DNA from: Saccharothrix violaceirubra | GTDB taxonomy: Bacteria; Actinomycetota; Actinomycetes; Mycobacteriales; Pseudonocardiaceae | Reading direction: 5' to 3' | DNA length: 64,000 nt | Assembly (NCBI RefSeq): GCF_014203755.1 | Contig: NZ_JACHJS010000001.1 | Span: forward strand, 4,526,001 to 4,590,000 | Part shown: positions 1-8,872 of the stretch, one piece after another | Layout of the letters: every line of letters begins with the position of its first letter | How positions within the stretch are numbered: position 1 is the stretch's first letter | Notes under the pieces: generated by a model | The model's database searches: none | The model's input: the letters and a program-made list of their open reading frames with translations, nothing else | What the model was told of the DNA's origin: nothing | Program-made: the position numbers and the translations under genes

Positions 1-1
1 C

Positions 2-145
2 CTGACCGCCGTGATCGGCGCACTCGTCCTGGCGGCGGTGACCGGAGTGGTCCTGCTGATTCTCGGTCGAATCACGCCCGGCACGCATATAGCCGTTGGG
101 CCCGCAATCATCGGCGGCGCGTTGTCGTCGGTTCCGGCACTGTGA
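2..145 (+). CDS. C-terminal end of a prepilin peptidase-like membrane protein (5' end outside window)
   Basis: The window opens inside an open frame encoding about 47 residues. They form a hydrophobic helix (AVIGALVLAAVTGVVLLILG) followed by VGPAIIGGALSS and a stop. A hydrophobic helix followed by a G-P-x-I-x-x-G-A-L motif is the usual C-terminus of A24 prepilin peptidases (TadV/CpaA type). Such a peptidase would cleave pilin leaders at the membrane and fits the Tad-like pilus genes that follow. The catalytic aspartates lie outside the window, so the family call rests on the tail motif and on context. Confidence 0.45.
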   Translation: MTAVIGALVLAAVTGVVLLILGRITPGTHIAVGPAIIGGALSSVPAL

Positions 146-201
146 GGTGAACCGCCATGTGTCTGCCGTTCGTCCACGACGATCCCGAATTGAGGAAAGA
201 C

Positions 202-744
202 ATGCCGCGATTCCAGGCCCTCGCGACCGTGATCGTGGTGGCGATCGTCCTCGCCTCCTGCGGGCCCGCCATGCCGACGGACACCCCACACCCGACAACC
301 ACCACCGAGACCATCGACGCGACGACTGCGGAACACGGTGACACCACCGCCGGACAAGCAGCCCTGACCGCCTACCGGGGCATGTGGAAAGCATTCGCCT
401 CGGCGGGTACGACCGCCGACTGGACCTCCCCGGAACTGGCCCGATACGCAGGCGGGACCGCTTTGTCCACGCTCACGACCGGGTTGCGCGACGACCGGCA
501 GCGCGGGGTCGTGTACCGCGGCGAGCCGACATTGCATCCGGAGGTCGTGGCCGCCGCGCCGACCAGCGTGATCGTCGAGGACTGCGGCGACTCCACGAAC
601 TGGACCAGCCACGACGCGGCCACGGGCGACGAAGTCGACCGGGAAGAGCGCGGGCGACGTCGGATCGACGCGGTGGTCGAACTGCAAGGTGACGGGCAGT
701 GGCGTGTCACGGACTTCGGCGTTCAGGCGGTGGGATCGTGTTGA
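202..744 (+). CDS. Putative secreted lipoprotein, first visible gene of the Tad-like operon
   Basis: The chosen ATG at 202 has a good Shine-Dalgarno (TTGAGGAAAG) just upstream; an ATG 45 bases earlier is also in frame but lacks one. The 180-residue product begins with a hydrophobic helix ending in LASC, a lipobox that predicts signal peptidase II processing and lipidation at the cysteine. A Thr/Pro-rich spacer of about 30 residues follows, then a small globular domain that appears to begin near GQAALTAYRGMWKAF and contains a Cys pair. Proteins of this layout are often found beside actinobacterial Tad-like clusters and conjugative elements, but their role is unknown. It overlaps the start of the next gene, consistent with one transcript. 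Confidence 0.7.
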   Translation: MPRFQALATVIVVAIVLASCGPAMPTDTPHPTTTTETIDATTAEHGDTTAGQAALTAYRGMWKAFASAGTTADWTSPELARYAGGTALSTLTTGLRDDRQRGVVYRGEPTLHPEVVAAAPTSVIVEDCGDSTNWTSHDAATGDEVDREERGRRRIDAVVELQGDGQWRVTDFGVQAVGSC

Positions 745-1577
745 GGACCCTCGGGGCGGTGTCAGCCGGTGTCGTGTTGATCGTCGTGGTGGCGCCGGTC
801 GCCACTGCCGGGCCGTGGAGCAGCGTGGACTGTGCGCAACACCCCACAGCTGCCTGCGAACTCGCCGCCGGCACCACCTCGTCTTCGCACACCGGAACAG
901 TGTCGGGTTCGGCGATCACCACACCGCCGCACCTCGAACAGCACGCCGAACCATCGTGTCGAGAGATCCCGGTCGACCTGCCTCCTCCCGACACTGCGAC
1001 GACGCCGGGCAGGTGGGTCGTGACGAGATGCGGCCCGGACGGCAAAGACTTCCAAGGTCTCATGTGGACTCCCGCGGACGACACCGGGACGACGAGCCTG
1101 GATTCGCCGGAGTCGCTGGCGCACGCCGCGTACGACCGTCTGCAACCGCCCACGCCGGTGATCGTCGCGAGTCCACCGGGTGATCAGTTGGTGAACCTGC
1201 CGACGTGGTTGTGGATCGACCAATGGAAGCCGGTGTCGGCGTCGGCGTCGACCCCCGGGGCGTCGGTGGCGGCGACCGCGACACCGACCTCGGTGACGTG
1301 GACGACGGGTGACGGAAGCACCGTGACCTGCGTCGGCCCCGGCACGCCCTACACGGTCGGAATCGACCCGATGTCGACCTCGCCCGACTGCGGCCACGTC
1401 TACCGCCGCTCCTCGGCGAGCATGCCGGGGCAGACGTTCCCGGTGACGGCCACGGTGCACTGGACGGTGACCTGGTCCGGCGCGGGGCAGGACGGCACCT
1501 TCCCGGACATGACCACCACCGGCAGCGCCGGTTTCCGCGTCGCGGAATCGCAGGCGTTGAACACCAGCGGCGGCTGA
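738..1577 (+). CDS. Secreted protein with a PKD-like region, function unknown
   Basis: GTG at 738 overlaps the end of the previous gene and starts a 279-residue protein with a clear Sec signal peptide (LGAVSAGVVLIVVVAPVATA). The mature part contains several cysteines. A C-terminal beta-rich region has the pattern TWTTGDGS...CGHVY...Y, which resembles the PKD-like fold common in extracellular actinobacterial proteins. It is probably exported and surface exposed. The gene sits between the lipoprotein and the SAF-domain gene of the Tad-like operon, so a structural or adhesive part in the pilus system is plausible but unproven. Confidence 0.65.
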   Translation: MLRTLGAVSAGVVLIVVVAPVATAGPWSSVDCAQHPTAACELAAGTTSSSHTGTVSGSAITTPPHLEQHAEPSCREIPVDLPPPDTATTPGRWVVTRCGPDGKDFQGLMWTPADDTGTTSLDSPESLAHAAYDRLQPPTPVIVASPPGDQLVNLPTWLWIDQWKPVSASASTPGASVAATATPTSVTWTTGDGSTVTCVGPGTPYTVGIDPMSTSPDCGHVYRRSSASMPGQTFPVTATVHWTVTWSGAGQDGTFPDMTTTGSAGFRVAESQALNTSGG

Positions 1578-1687
1578 CCACCCCGTCCCCACCGGTCCAC
1601 CAGCCACGGCAACGCCCACACCGGTTCCGCTCGCTGATCACCCTTGGGCGACGCGGCGCACTGCCCCATGCCTTCGGAGGTCCAGGC

Positions 1688-2392
1688 GTGAACACCAACA
1701 CCGCCCGACCGGAGACCGGCCGGCCCTCGACCGCGGCCGACAACCTCTGGATCGGCAACGACAGGAAGCAACCTGCCTCGCGGTTGCGCGCCTCCAACCA
1801 CCGCAGCCTGCCGTACTTGCTGCTCGGTGTGCTGCTCGTCTTGGTCTGTGCGGGCGGGTTCGTCCTGATCTCGCTCGACTCCGGCGACCGCCGGGCCGTG
1901 CTCGCACTGGCCCGCGGCGTGCCGGTCGGGCACGTACTTACCACCCAGGACCTGCGGCAGGTCAACGTCGCGGTCGACCCCGGTGTCGCGGTCGTCGGCG
2001 CGGACCAGGCGGCCATCGTGGTCGGCAAGCCGATGGCCACCAGCCTGTCGGCCGGAGCACTGCTCACCCCGGACGCCGTCGGCGGCGCCGCGCTCCCGGA
2101 GAACGGCCAAGCCATCGCCGCCCTCGCGCTCAAACCCGGCCAGTTCCCCGCCGAAGTCGGACCGGGAGCTCGCGTGTCGGTGGTGTTCGTCCCCGGCCAG
2201 GCCGGAACCGTGACCAGCCCACCCGCCGACGGCGGCACCGTCTGGCCTGCGGTGGTGACCAGCGTGACCACACCGGCGAACGACCAGAACACCGTGGTCT
2301 CGGTGCAGCTGTCCGAGGCCGCCGCCCGCCAGGTCGCCGCAGTGCCGGCCGGTCAGTTGTCGATCGTGATGCTCTCCGCTGGAGGTCGCTGA
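1688..2392 (+). CDS. SAF-domain membrane protein, CpaB/RcpC-like
   Basis: GTG at 1688 begins a 234-residue protein. It has a cytoplasmic N-terminus, one transmembrane helix around residues 38-60 (LPYLLLGVLLVLVCAGGFVL), and then a SAF-type region with DLRQVNV and VGKPMATSLSAGALLTPDAV. SAF domains of CpaB/RcpC type stabilise the outer part of Flp pilus machines in Gram-negatives. Actinobacterial versions keep the domain although there is no outer membrane. The stop overlaps the ATG of the ParA-like gene (TGATG), so the two are translationally coupled. Confidence 0.75.
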   Translation: MNTNTARPETGRPSTAADNLWIGNDRKQPASRLRASNHRSLPYLLLGVLLVLVCAGGFVLISLDSGDRRAVLALARGVPVGHVLTTQDLRQVNVAVDPGVAVVGADQAAIVVGKPMATSLSAGALLTPDAVGGAALPENGQAIAALALKPGQFPAEVGPGARVSVVFVPGQAGTVTSPPADGGTVWPAVVTSVTTPANDQNTVVSVQLSEAAARQVAAVPAGQLSIVMLSAGGR

Positions 2393-3294
2393 TGTTGATC
2401 TCGATCCTGTCCCTGAAAGGCTCACCGGGCGCCACCACGCTGGCCGTGGCCTTGGCCGCCCGCTGGCCCGCCCCGGCACGCGCACTGGTGGTCGAGGCCG
2501 ACCCCTCCGGCGGAGATCTCGGCCTGCGGTTCTCGCTGTCCTCGACACCGGGCCTGGTCAGCCTCGCCGCCGCCGCGCGCCGCGGTGGTGACGCCGACCT
2601 GGTGTGGCGGCACACCCAGCAGCTTCCCGGCGGCCTCCCGGTGATCTCCGCCCCACCCGATGCCGACCAGGCCCGCGCGGCGCTGGCGGCCTTGGCTCCC
2701 GACCCAACCAGCGGGCTCGGTGTGCTGCGCGCGGCGGCCAACCAGCCGGGCACAGTGGTCATCGCCGACTGCGGGCGCGTGGACCCCGGCTCGCCCGCAC
2801 TACCGATCGTGCGCGCCTCCGACGCGATCGTGCTGCTCTCGCGGGCTCACGCCGACGACCTCGCGCACCTGCCGCGTCGGCTGCCCACCGTCGGCCGCTG
2901 GAGCCCCAACCCCGTGCTGCTGCTGGTCGGCGAGGGCTACTCCACCGCCGAGGTCGCCCGCGAACTCGGCGTCCCGCCGCTGGGGCGCGTGCCCGACGAC
3001 CCGAACGGCGCGGCCGTGCTGTGCGGACGGCCGAACAAGCTGCGCTGGGGTCGCAGCGGCCCCGCACATTCGGCGCTGGGCCGCTTCGCCCACCGGGTCG
3101 CCACCGAACTCGCCACCCGCGAGCGCACACCGGCCAGCCGAGCACAACCCCGGCCCCCTGAGCCGGTGACCCAAGTTCCGCTCCTGCGCTCGGTGCCGGG
3201 TGTGCCACCCGGTGCGGTCTCGTCCAACGGCATCCGCGTTGCACCAAGCCCCGCCGCCGACCATCGCGACCAGCAGGGAGGGCAGGCATCGTGA
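2392..3294 (+). CDS. CpaE/ParA-like P-loop ATPase of the pilus system
   Basis: This 300-residue protein has a deviant Walker A motif near its N-terminus (KGSPGATT, about residues 8-15) and an acidic EADPSGGDLGLRF stretch typical of MinD/ParA family ATPases. In Tad systems CpaE (TadZ) uses this fold to place the assembly machine at the membrane. Residues beyond about 250 form a Pro/Arg-rich tail. It overlaps the SAF gene upstream and the CpaF gene downstream (GTGA), so the three form a coupled block. A partition ATPase is the alternative, but no ParB partner or centromere-like repeats lie beside it. Confidence 0.75.
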   Translation: MLISILSLKGSPGATTLAVALAARWPAPARALVVEADPSGGDLGLRFSLSSTPGLVSLAAAARRGGDADLVWRHTQQLPGGLPVISAPPDADQARAALAALAPDPTSGLGVLRAAANQPGTVVIADCGRVDPGSPALPIVRASDAIVLLSRAHADDLAHLPRRLPTVGRWSPNPVLLLVGEGYSTAEVARELGVPPLGRVPDDPNGAAVLCGRPNKLRWGRSGPAHSALGRFAHRVATELATRERTPASRAQPRPPEPVTQVPLLRSVPGVPPGAVSSNGIRVAPSPAADHRDQQGGQAS

Positions 3295-4772
3295 CGTACC
3301 CGACCAACCAGTACCCCGCGCCAGTGCCGCTTCGCCCCCACCAAGAGCAGCCCGGACCGCCCCCGTTCGGTAACGCCGCGCCTGGCTCCGACGCCGGTAT
3401 GCCGCCGCTGGGATGGGAACCCGACGAAGAGACAGCCGATCTGTCGGCCGCCACGACGCGGCTGCGGCAGCACCTGCGGGAGCGGTTGAACGCCGAGCTT
3501 CCGCAGCGGGTTGCCGATCAACAGGACCGCACCGGGACCACCGCCACCCGCGAGGCCCGGCGCGAACTGGCGCGCGGCATCCTCGACGAGGCGCTGCGCG
3601 TGCACACCGAGAACGAACTGGCCGCGGGCCGGCAGCTGCTGCCCCGCGAGGTCGAGCAGCGGGTCATGGGCGAGGTCGTCAACGAGCTGTTCGGCATGGC
3701 CGGGCTCCAACCGCTGCTGGACGACCCGACGGTGGAGACGATCAACGCCAACCGCTACGACCGGGTCTTCGTCCAGTACAACGACGGCCGCCGCGCCCCG
3801 GTCGCCCCGATCGCGGGCTCCAACGAGGAGCTGACCGACCTGGTCCGGCTGCTCGCCGCTCGCGCCAGCAGCCAGGAACGCCGGTTCGACCAGGGCTCCC
3901 CGGCGGTCAACCTCCAGCTCCCCGGCGGGGAGCGGCTGTTCGCCGTGATGGGGCTGACCGCTGGGGGCGTCACCGCGCTGTCGATCCGCCGCCACGGCTA
4001 CCTCACCGTCACCCTCCCGGAGCTGCGCCGCCGAGGAACCCTCGACCCCGGCCTGGAGGCGTTCCTCCGGGCGCTCGTCAAGGCCCGCAAGAACGTCTTG
4101 ATCACGGGCGGCACCGGTGCGGGCAAGACCACCCTCCTGCGCGCGCTCGCCGGCGAGATGGACCCGCTGGAGCGCATCGTCACCATCGAGGACGCCTTCG
4201 AACTCGGCCTGGACCACGACCCGGACATCCACGCCGACGTGACCGCCTTCCAGGCCCGCGAAGCCAACGTGGAAGGCGAGGGCGCGATCAGCCAGGCCGA
4301 ACTTGTCCGGTGGGGCCTGCGGATGAGCCCGGACCGGGTGATCGTTGGAGAGATCCGCGGTCCCGAGGTCATCCCCATGTGCAACGCCATGAGCCAGGGC
4401 AACGACGGCTCGATGGCCACCCTGCACGCCTCCAGCTCCCGCATTGCCTTCACCCGCCTCGCCTCATACGCCGCCCAAGGCGTCGAACGGCTCCCACTGG
4501 AAGCCACCAACCTGCTGGTCGCCTCGGCGGTGCACTTCGTGGTGCACCTGGCCCGCGCCGAGGACCGACGCACCCGCGTCGTGTCCTCGATCCGCGAGGT
4601 CGTCGGCGCCGACGGCCCGCAAGTGATCTCCAACGAGGTCTACCGCCCCGGCCCCGACCGCCGCGCCCGCCCCGTGGCCGGGGCCCTGCGCAGCGACACC
4701 CTCGACGACTTGGTCGACGTCGGCTTCGACCCCGGCGTGCTGGAGAACCCCGAGGGCTGGTGGGGGCCGTGA
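3291..4772 (+). CDS. cpaF: CpaF/TadA-type secretion ATPase
   Basis: This 493-residue protein is a PilT/VirB11-superfamily hexameric ATPase that powers pilus assembly from the cytoplasm. Visible landmarks in order are an all-alpha N-terminal region, the VETINANRYDRVFVQ motif that opens the N1 domain, Walker A GGTGAGKTT near residues 273-281, an Asp box (IEDAFEL), Walker B-like VIVGEIRGPE near 345-354 and a His box (ATLHASSS). All catalytic motifs look intact and the length is normal. GTG start and GTGA overlaps on both sides couple it to the CpaE-like and TadB genes. Confidence 0.93.
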   Translation: MTYPTNQYPAPVPLRPHQEQPGPPPFGNAAPGSDAGMPPLGWEPDEETADLSAATTRLRQHLRERLNAELPQRVADQQDRTGTTATREARRELARGILDEALRVHTENELAAGRQLLPREVEQRVMGEVVNELFGMAGLQPLLDDPTVETINANRYDRVFVQYNDGRRAPVAPIAGSNEELTDLVRLLAARASSQERRFDQGSPAVNLQLPGGERLFAVMGLTAGGVTALSIRRHGYLTVTLPELRRRGTLDPGLEAFLRALVKARKNVLITGGTGAGKTTLLRALAGEMDPLERIVTIEDAFELGLDHDPDIHADVTAFQAREANVEGEGAISQAELVRWGLRMSPDRVIVGEIRGPEVIPMCNAMSQGNDGSMATLHASSSRIAFTRLASYAAQGVERLPLEATNLLVASAVHFVVHLARAEDRRTRVVSSIREVVGADGPQVISNEVYRPGPDRRARPVAGALRSDTLDDLVDVGFDPGVLENPEGWWGP

Positions 4773-5683
4773 ACATCACCCTCAGCCCCACCACGGCCGC
4801 CGCGGCGCTGCTCGGTGTCGGCACCGGGCTCGGTCTGCTGCTGGTGGTTCTCGGCTGGCGCGGCACCGACCCCCAGCGTCAGCGCCGCACCCGGACCCGC
4901 GCGGCCCGGACCGTCGACCAGCACCGCGGCCTGCGGATCGCCCTCGCCATCACGGTCGGGGTGGTGACCGGGCTGCTCACCGGCTGGGTCGTCGGCGCCG
5001 TCCTGGTCGGCCTCGCCGCCTGGGCACTCCCGCGGGTGCTGGGCCGCGATCCCGAGCACGCCCGCCGTGTCGCGCGGATCGAGGCCATCGCCACCTGGAC
5101 CGAGATGCTCCGCGACACCCTGTCGGCCGCCGCTGGGCTCGAGCAGGCCATCCTCGCCACGGCGCCGCTGGCGCCGACAGCCATCCGCGGCGAGGTCGGC
5201 GAGCTCGCCGCCGGGATCGAGAACGGCGACCGGCTCGCGCCCGCACTACGTCGCCTGGGCGAACGCTTGGACGACCCGGTTGGCGACCTGGTCATCGCCG
5301 CCCTGCTGCTGGCCGCCGAACAACAGACCCGCCAGCTCGCCGACCTGCTCGGCTCGCTGGCCGACGCCGCCCGCGGGCAAGCCTCGATGCGGATGCGCGT
5401 CGAGGCCGGCCGCGCCCGAACCCGCACCTCGGTACGCGTCATCGTCGGCACCACCCTGGCCTTCGCCGTCGCCCTGGTGCTGCTCAACCGCAACTACATG
5501 GGCGCTTACGACAGTGCCGCCGGGCAGATTGTGCTGCTGGGCATCGGCGCGCTGTTCGCCGCCGGGTTCGCGTGGCTCAACCGCATCGCCCGCGTCGTCC
5601 GGCCCGACCGCTTCCTCTCCACCGCCGATCAGGACCCGGTGACCAGCCCGGCACCGGTCCTCGTCACCGCGAGGCAGGAGTGA
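4769..5683 (+). CDS. tadB: TadB-like inner-membrane pilus platform protein
   Basis: GTG at 4769 overlaps the cpaF stop. The 304-residue product has N-terminal transmembrane helices, a cytoplasmic GspF/T2SSF domain (ARIEAIATWTEMLRDTLSAAAGLEQAI...LADLLGSLADAARGQASMRMRVEAGRARTRTS) and paired C-terminal helices. It should act with TadC as the membrane platform that the CpaF ATPase turns. The longer open frame upstream in the same phase reads through cpaF and is only its high-GC shadow, so it was not used. Confidence 0.9.
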   Translation: MNITLSPTTAAAALLGVGTGLGLLLVVLGWRGTDPQRQRRTRTRAARTVDQHRGLRIALAITVGVVTGLLTGWVVGAVLVGLAAWALPRVLGRDPEHARRVARIEAIATWTEMLRDTLSAAAGLEQAILATAPLAPTAIRGEVGELAAGIENGDRLAPALRRLGERLDDPVGDLVIAALLLAAEQQTRQLADLLGSLADAARGQASMRMRVEAGRARTRTSVRVIVGTTLAFAVALVLLNRNYMGAYDSAAGQIVLLGIGALFAAGFAWLNRIARVVRPDRFLSTADQDPVTSPAPVLVTARQE

Positions 5684-6582
5684 ACACCGTGATCACCTAC
5701 ATCGCCCTGGGCATCGGATCCGGGATCGGTCTGTGGGCCTTGGCGGTCTACCTGTTCCCGCCACGACCGGCCCTCGGCGCGGTCCTGGCCCACGCCACCG
5801 CACCACCCGCTCCGGCGCCCATCCTCGCCACCGACGACACCGGCTGGGCCGTCCGGCTCGGCCGACCCGCCGTCGCCCCCTTGCGCGCGTTGGGGCTCCC
5901 TGGTCCGCGCTTGGCCAAGGACCTGGCGGTCATCGGTCGCTCGACCTCGACCCACCTGGCGGAGAAGGCCACGCTCACCGTCGCCGGACTGCTGCTCCCG
6001 GTCCTGCTGACCGTGGTCCTCACCGTGGCCGGGCTCGGACCGGGCTTCGAGTTTCCGATCATCGCCGGACTCGTCCTGGCGGCCGTCGGGTTCGTCCTGC
6101 CGGACCTGCAAGCCCGCTCCGACGCCGCGAAGCTGCGCACCGGGTTCCGCCACGCCCTCTCGGCCTACCTGGACCTGGTGTGGATCACTCTGGCCGGGGG
6201 AGCCGGGGTCGACAGCGCGCTGGGCGACTCGGTCAATATCGGACGGGGGTGGGCGTTCGAGCAGATCCGCCGCGCCCTGGACACCGCCCGCCTCACGCGC
6301 ACGACCCCGTGGGCGACGCTACGCCAGCTCGGCGAGGAACTGGACGTGACCGAGCTCGCCGAGCTCGCGGCCTCGGTCAGCCTGGCCGGCACCGAGGGCG
6401 CCAAAGTCCGCACCTCCCTGGCCGCCAAAGCCGGAGCACTGCGCACCCAGCAGATCACCGAGGCCGAAGGCGACGCCCAAGCCGCCACCGAGCGCATGAG
6501 CCTGCCGGTGATGGCGCTGTTCCTCGGGTTCCTGGCCTTCATCGCCTACCCCGCGCTCACACAGGTCCTCAATGGACTGTGA
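5680..6582 (+). CDS. tadC: TadC-like inner-membrane pilus platform protein
   Basis: GTG at 5680 overlaps the TadB stop (GTGA). The 300-residue protein shows helices at the N-terminus (YIALGIGSGIGLWALAVYLF), two further helices near residues 105-145 (GLLLPVLLTVVLTVAGL, IIAGLVLAAVGFVLPDL), a T2SSF cytoplasmic domain and a C-terminal helix (VMALFLGFLAFIAYPAL). This is the normal arrangement for TadC, the second half of the Tad membrane platform. Its position directly after TadB and before the pilin-like genes supports the call. Confidence 0.9.
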   Translation: MNTVITYIALGIGSGIGLWALAVYLFPPRPALGAVLAHATAPPAPAPILATDDTGWAVRLGRPAVAPLRALGLPGPRLAKDLAVIGRSTSTHLAEKATLTVAGLLLPVLLTVVLTVAGLGPGFEFPIIAGLVLAAVGFVLPDLQARSDAAKLRTGFRHALSAYLDLVWITLAGGAGVDSALGDSVNIGRGWAFEQIRRALDTARLTRTTPWATLRQLGEELDVTELAELAASVSLAGTEGAKVRTSLAAKAGALRTQQITEAEGDAQAATERMSLPVMALFLGFLAFIAYPALTQVLNGL

Positions 6583-6631
6583 CATCTCGCGCGCACAACG
6601 ACCAATCGCAAAGACAAGGAAGGAAAACACG

Positions 6632-6820
6632 ATGCGCACTCAAGCCGAGGCATTGTGGACGGTGGTAGAGGCACGGTGGGAGAAGCTGCGCCGCCAGCCG
6701 GAGGCCGGGTACTCGACCGAAACCGTCCTGGTGACCGCGCTGCTCGTGGTGGCCGCGCTCGCGGTGATCGCGATCGTCATCGCGAAGGTCACCGAGAAGG
6801 CCAACGGCATCACCATGTGA
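6632..6820 (+). CDS. Short Flp-like pilin or pilin-like subunit
   Basis: ATG at 6632 has a strong ribosome site (AAGGAAGG) and gives a 62-residue peptide. A charged N-terminus leads into EAGYSTETVLVTALLVVAALAVIAIVIA. A hydrophobic helix preceded by a Gly and with Glu a few residues in resembles the type IV/Flp pilin signal, where Glu5 of the mature pilin packs against the previous subunit. It is the best candidate for the major fibre subunit made by the upstream Tad machine. An ATG 60 bases upstream lies inside tadC and was not chosen. Confidence 0.7.
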   Translation: MRTQAEALWTVVEARWEKLRRQPEAGYSTETVLVTALLVVAALAVIAIVIAKVTEKANGITM

Positions 6821-7275
6821 TCCCCATGAGCCACAAGCACAACACTCGGTCACGGGCGACTCGCGCGGGATGGTGTCGGGTCCGTCGCGCGCTGCGCGGT
6901 GATCGCGGCTCGGTCAGCGCGGAACTGGTCATCGCGACACCCCTGCTGTTGCTGATGCTGCTGGCCATCGTGCAGTTCGCGCTCTGGTCGCACGCCACCC
7001 ACATCGCCCAAGCCGCCGCCTCCCAAGGACTCGCCGTGGCACGGTCCCAGAACGGGACCGCCGCAGCCGGCATGTCCAGCGCGCGGCAACTGCTCGACCA
7101 GCTCGCGAGCGGCCCGCTCACCGACTCCACAGTCGCCTCTGACCGCAACGCCGCCTCGGCCTCGGTCCGGGTCAGCGGGACCGCGACCTCGGTCGTGCCG
7201 TTTCTGAGCCTGCCGGTGCACGCCGAAGCCGTCGGGCCCGTCGAACGCTTCGTCCCCGACCTGGCAGGCCGGTGA
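6817..7275 (+). CDS. TadE-family pilus assembly protein
   Basis: The GTG at 6817 overlaps the pilin stop, with an in-frame ATG at 6826 as an alternative. The protein of about 150 residues has a basic N-terminus, then [32 protein letters not shown]. This is the signature of TadE-like pseudopilins: Gly/Ser, a Glu, and one long helix. The remainder is Ala/Ser-rich and probably extracytoplasmic. It is one of three consecutive TadE/G-like genes that should form minor pilin components. Confidence 0.8.
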   Translation: MIPMSHKHNTRSRATRAGWCRVRRALRGDRGSVSAELVIATPLLLLMLLAIVQFALWSHATHIAQAAASQGLAVARSQNGTAAAGMSSARQLLDQLASGPLTDSTVASDRNAASASVRVSGTATSVVPFLSLPVHAEAVGPVERFVPDLAGR

Positions 7276-7793
7276 TGGCGATGGCCCGGCACACCGCGCC
7301 CGTCACGGGCCCAGGACGGCGTCACGGCCGCGCCCGGCCCGGTCGGCAGGGGTGGGCGGCCTGGTGGCGTGCTGATGACGGGTCGGTGGCGGCCGAAGTC
7401 ACCATCGCGGCGCCGTTCCTGGTCATGCTGCTGGTGTTCGTCGGGGTCGTGATCCACCGGGGGGTGGACGCGCGGATCCGTATCGACGACGCCGCCCACC
7501 AGGCTGCTCGCGCCGCCAGCATCGAACGCACCCCAACGGCCGCGACGACCGCGGCTCAGTCGACCGCGGCGAGCGCACTGTCGTCAGCGGGGGTGACATG
7601 CGCGTCGTTGTCGGTGAGCACGTCGACCGGCGGCCTGCGTCCCGGTGGCACGGTCAGCGTGACTGTGTCCTGTGCCGTCGACTTCGGCGACGCGCTCATC
7701 CTCGGCTTACCCGGCGGCAAGACCCTCTCGGCCACCTCGATCGAACCCGTGGACCTCTGGCGTTCGACCCTAAACACCGGGAGCGGGACATGA
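7272..7793 (+). CDS. TadE/TadF-like minor pilin
   Basis: This 173-residue product overlaps the previous gene by four bases. After an Arg-rich cytoplasmic start it carries [27 protein letters not shown], again the G-S-x-x-x-E helix pattern of TadE-family pseudopilins. A Thr/Ser/Ala-rich external domain with two cysteines (GVTCASL, VSCAVDF) follows and could form a disulphide. It is probably a minor pilin of the same machine as the two flanking genes. Confidence 0.78.
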   Translation: MMAMARHTAPVTGPGRRHGRARPGRQGWAAWWRADDGSVAAEVTIAAPFLVMLLVFVGVVIHRGVDARIRIDDAAHQAARAASIERTPTAATTAAQSTAASALSSAGVTCASLSVSTSTGGLRPGGTVSVTVSCAVDFGDALILGLPGGKTLSATSIEPVDLWRSTLNTGSGT

Positions 7794-8281
7794 CCCGGCG
7801 AGGCCGACACTCGCGGCGCAGCTGGTGGTCGACCTCGTGGTCGACATGGTGGCGCACACGCCTGCGGTGGTGGCGCGCCGACGAGGGCCGGGTGACCGCG
7901 TTCGTCCTGGCGATGACCGTCGGCATCCTGGCCTTGGCCGGCCTGACCCTCGACGGCGGCCTCGCGCTGGCCGCCAAAGTGCGGGCCAATGGCCAGGCCG
8001 AGGCCGCCGCCCGCGCGGGCGCCCAGGCCATCGACCTCACCGCCTACCGCGGCAACGGCCGCCTGCAGCTCGTGCCCGCCCAGGCGGTCGCCAACGCCCA
8101 GGCCCACCTAACCGCCGAGGGCGCCACCGGCGCGGTGACCGTCTCCGGCGACACCGTCACGGTCACCGTCACTGCCTCGCAACCCACCCAGCTACTCGGC
8201 CTGGTCGGCATTGGATCGCTCCAAGTGCACGGGCAGGGCAGCGCACACCCGCAGCGCGGGGTGACCGCGATCGATCCATGA
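7790..8281 (+). CDS. TadG-like pilus assembly protein with putative Tad N-terminal helix
   Basis: ATG at 7790 overlaps the previous stop (ATGA). The 163-residue protein begins with a very basic, Trp-rich stretch, then [50 protein letters not shown]. That is the Flp pilus-assembly TadE/G-like N-terminal module, in which a helix is followed by an Asp/Gly turn and an Ala-rich amphipathic helix. Downstream beta-rich sequence ends at 8281. It completes the run of pilin-like genes. Confidence 0.8.
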   Translation: MTRRGRHSRRSWWSTSWSTWWRTRLRWWRADEGRVTAFVLAMTVGILALAGLTLDGGLALAAKVRANGQAEAAARAGAQAIDLTAYRGNGRLQLVPAQAVANAQAHLTAEGATGAVTVSGDTVTVTVTASQPTQLLGLVGIGSLQVHGQGSAHPQRGVTAIDP

Positions 8282-8331
8282 CCACATCGTCGTCCGCCGT
8301 GAACACGGCATCGCAGAGAAGGGGAAGCAGC

Positions 8332-8757
8332 ATGGCAACGCCCGAGGAGATTCGCCAACGCGTCGAGGAGGCCGACACCGCCCGCAGTGCGCGGCGGGCT
8401 GCCGCCGCGCAGCAGGTCGGTGAACTTGCGCAACGCCGAGCCGAGATCGTCGCCCAGCTCGCCGAGGTCGAACGCGAGCTCGGCGAGGTGGTGGCCGGCG
8501 CCCAGGACGTCATCGACGTTGACGAGTTGGCGGCTTTCACCGATCTCAAGCCATCCGACCTCACCGGGTGGCTCGCGGGGCGCAAGCCCAGCCGCGGCAA
8601 GCGAAGGAAGGCCACGACCACGACCGGCGCGCACGGTGACGTGCCCTCTTCGTCTGGATCGAGAGCACAGGCACCCGAGCAGAGGCGCAGCTCCGGCGAC
8701 AGCCCGGTCGCTGCCCGGACGGACACATCCGAGCTGATCGGTGCCCGCGCGAGCTGA
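8332..8757 (+). CDS. Small coiled-coil protein of unknown function
   Basis: The chosen ATG at 8332 is preceded by a strong purine-rich ribosome site (AGAAGGGGAAGCAGC). An in-frame ATG at 8278 overlaps the TadG-like stop and is a possible earlier start. The 141-residue protein is highly charged: residues 1-55 form a likely coiled coil (EEIRQRVEEADTARSARR...LAEVERELGEVV), followed by DELAAFTDLKPSDLTGWLAGRKP and a disordered Ser/Thr/Arg-rich tail. No enzymatic motif or membrane segment is visible. Its place in the operon suggests a cytoplasmic accessory role. Confidence 0.6.
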   Translation: MATPEEIRQRVEEADTARSARRAAAAQQVGELAQRRAEIVAQLAEVERELGEVVAGAQDVIDVDELAAFTDLKPSDLTGWLAGRKPSRGKRRKATTTTGAHGDVPSSSGSRAQAPEQRRSSGDSPVAARTDTSELIGARAS

Positions 8758-8872
8758 TCGGTACCCACGTTGGCGTCGCCCGTGAGGTTCATCTACGGCA
8801 CGGCCCCCATGCCGTCGCTTTACCAGGACGGCGAGCGACTACGCCCAAGTCTGTTGAGGAAACGAGCACGTC

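Noticed and set aside
2392..3294. Plasmid partition ParA
   Set aside because: No ParB gene or centromere repeats nearby; position between SAF and cpaF genes fits CpaE.
3413..4768. Extended upstream frame of tadB inside cpaF
   Set aside because: Arg/Pro-rich shadow of cpaF; the GTG at 4769 with stop overlap is the sensible start.
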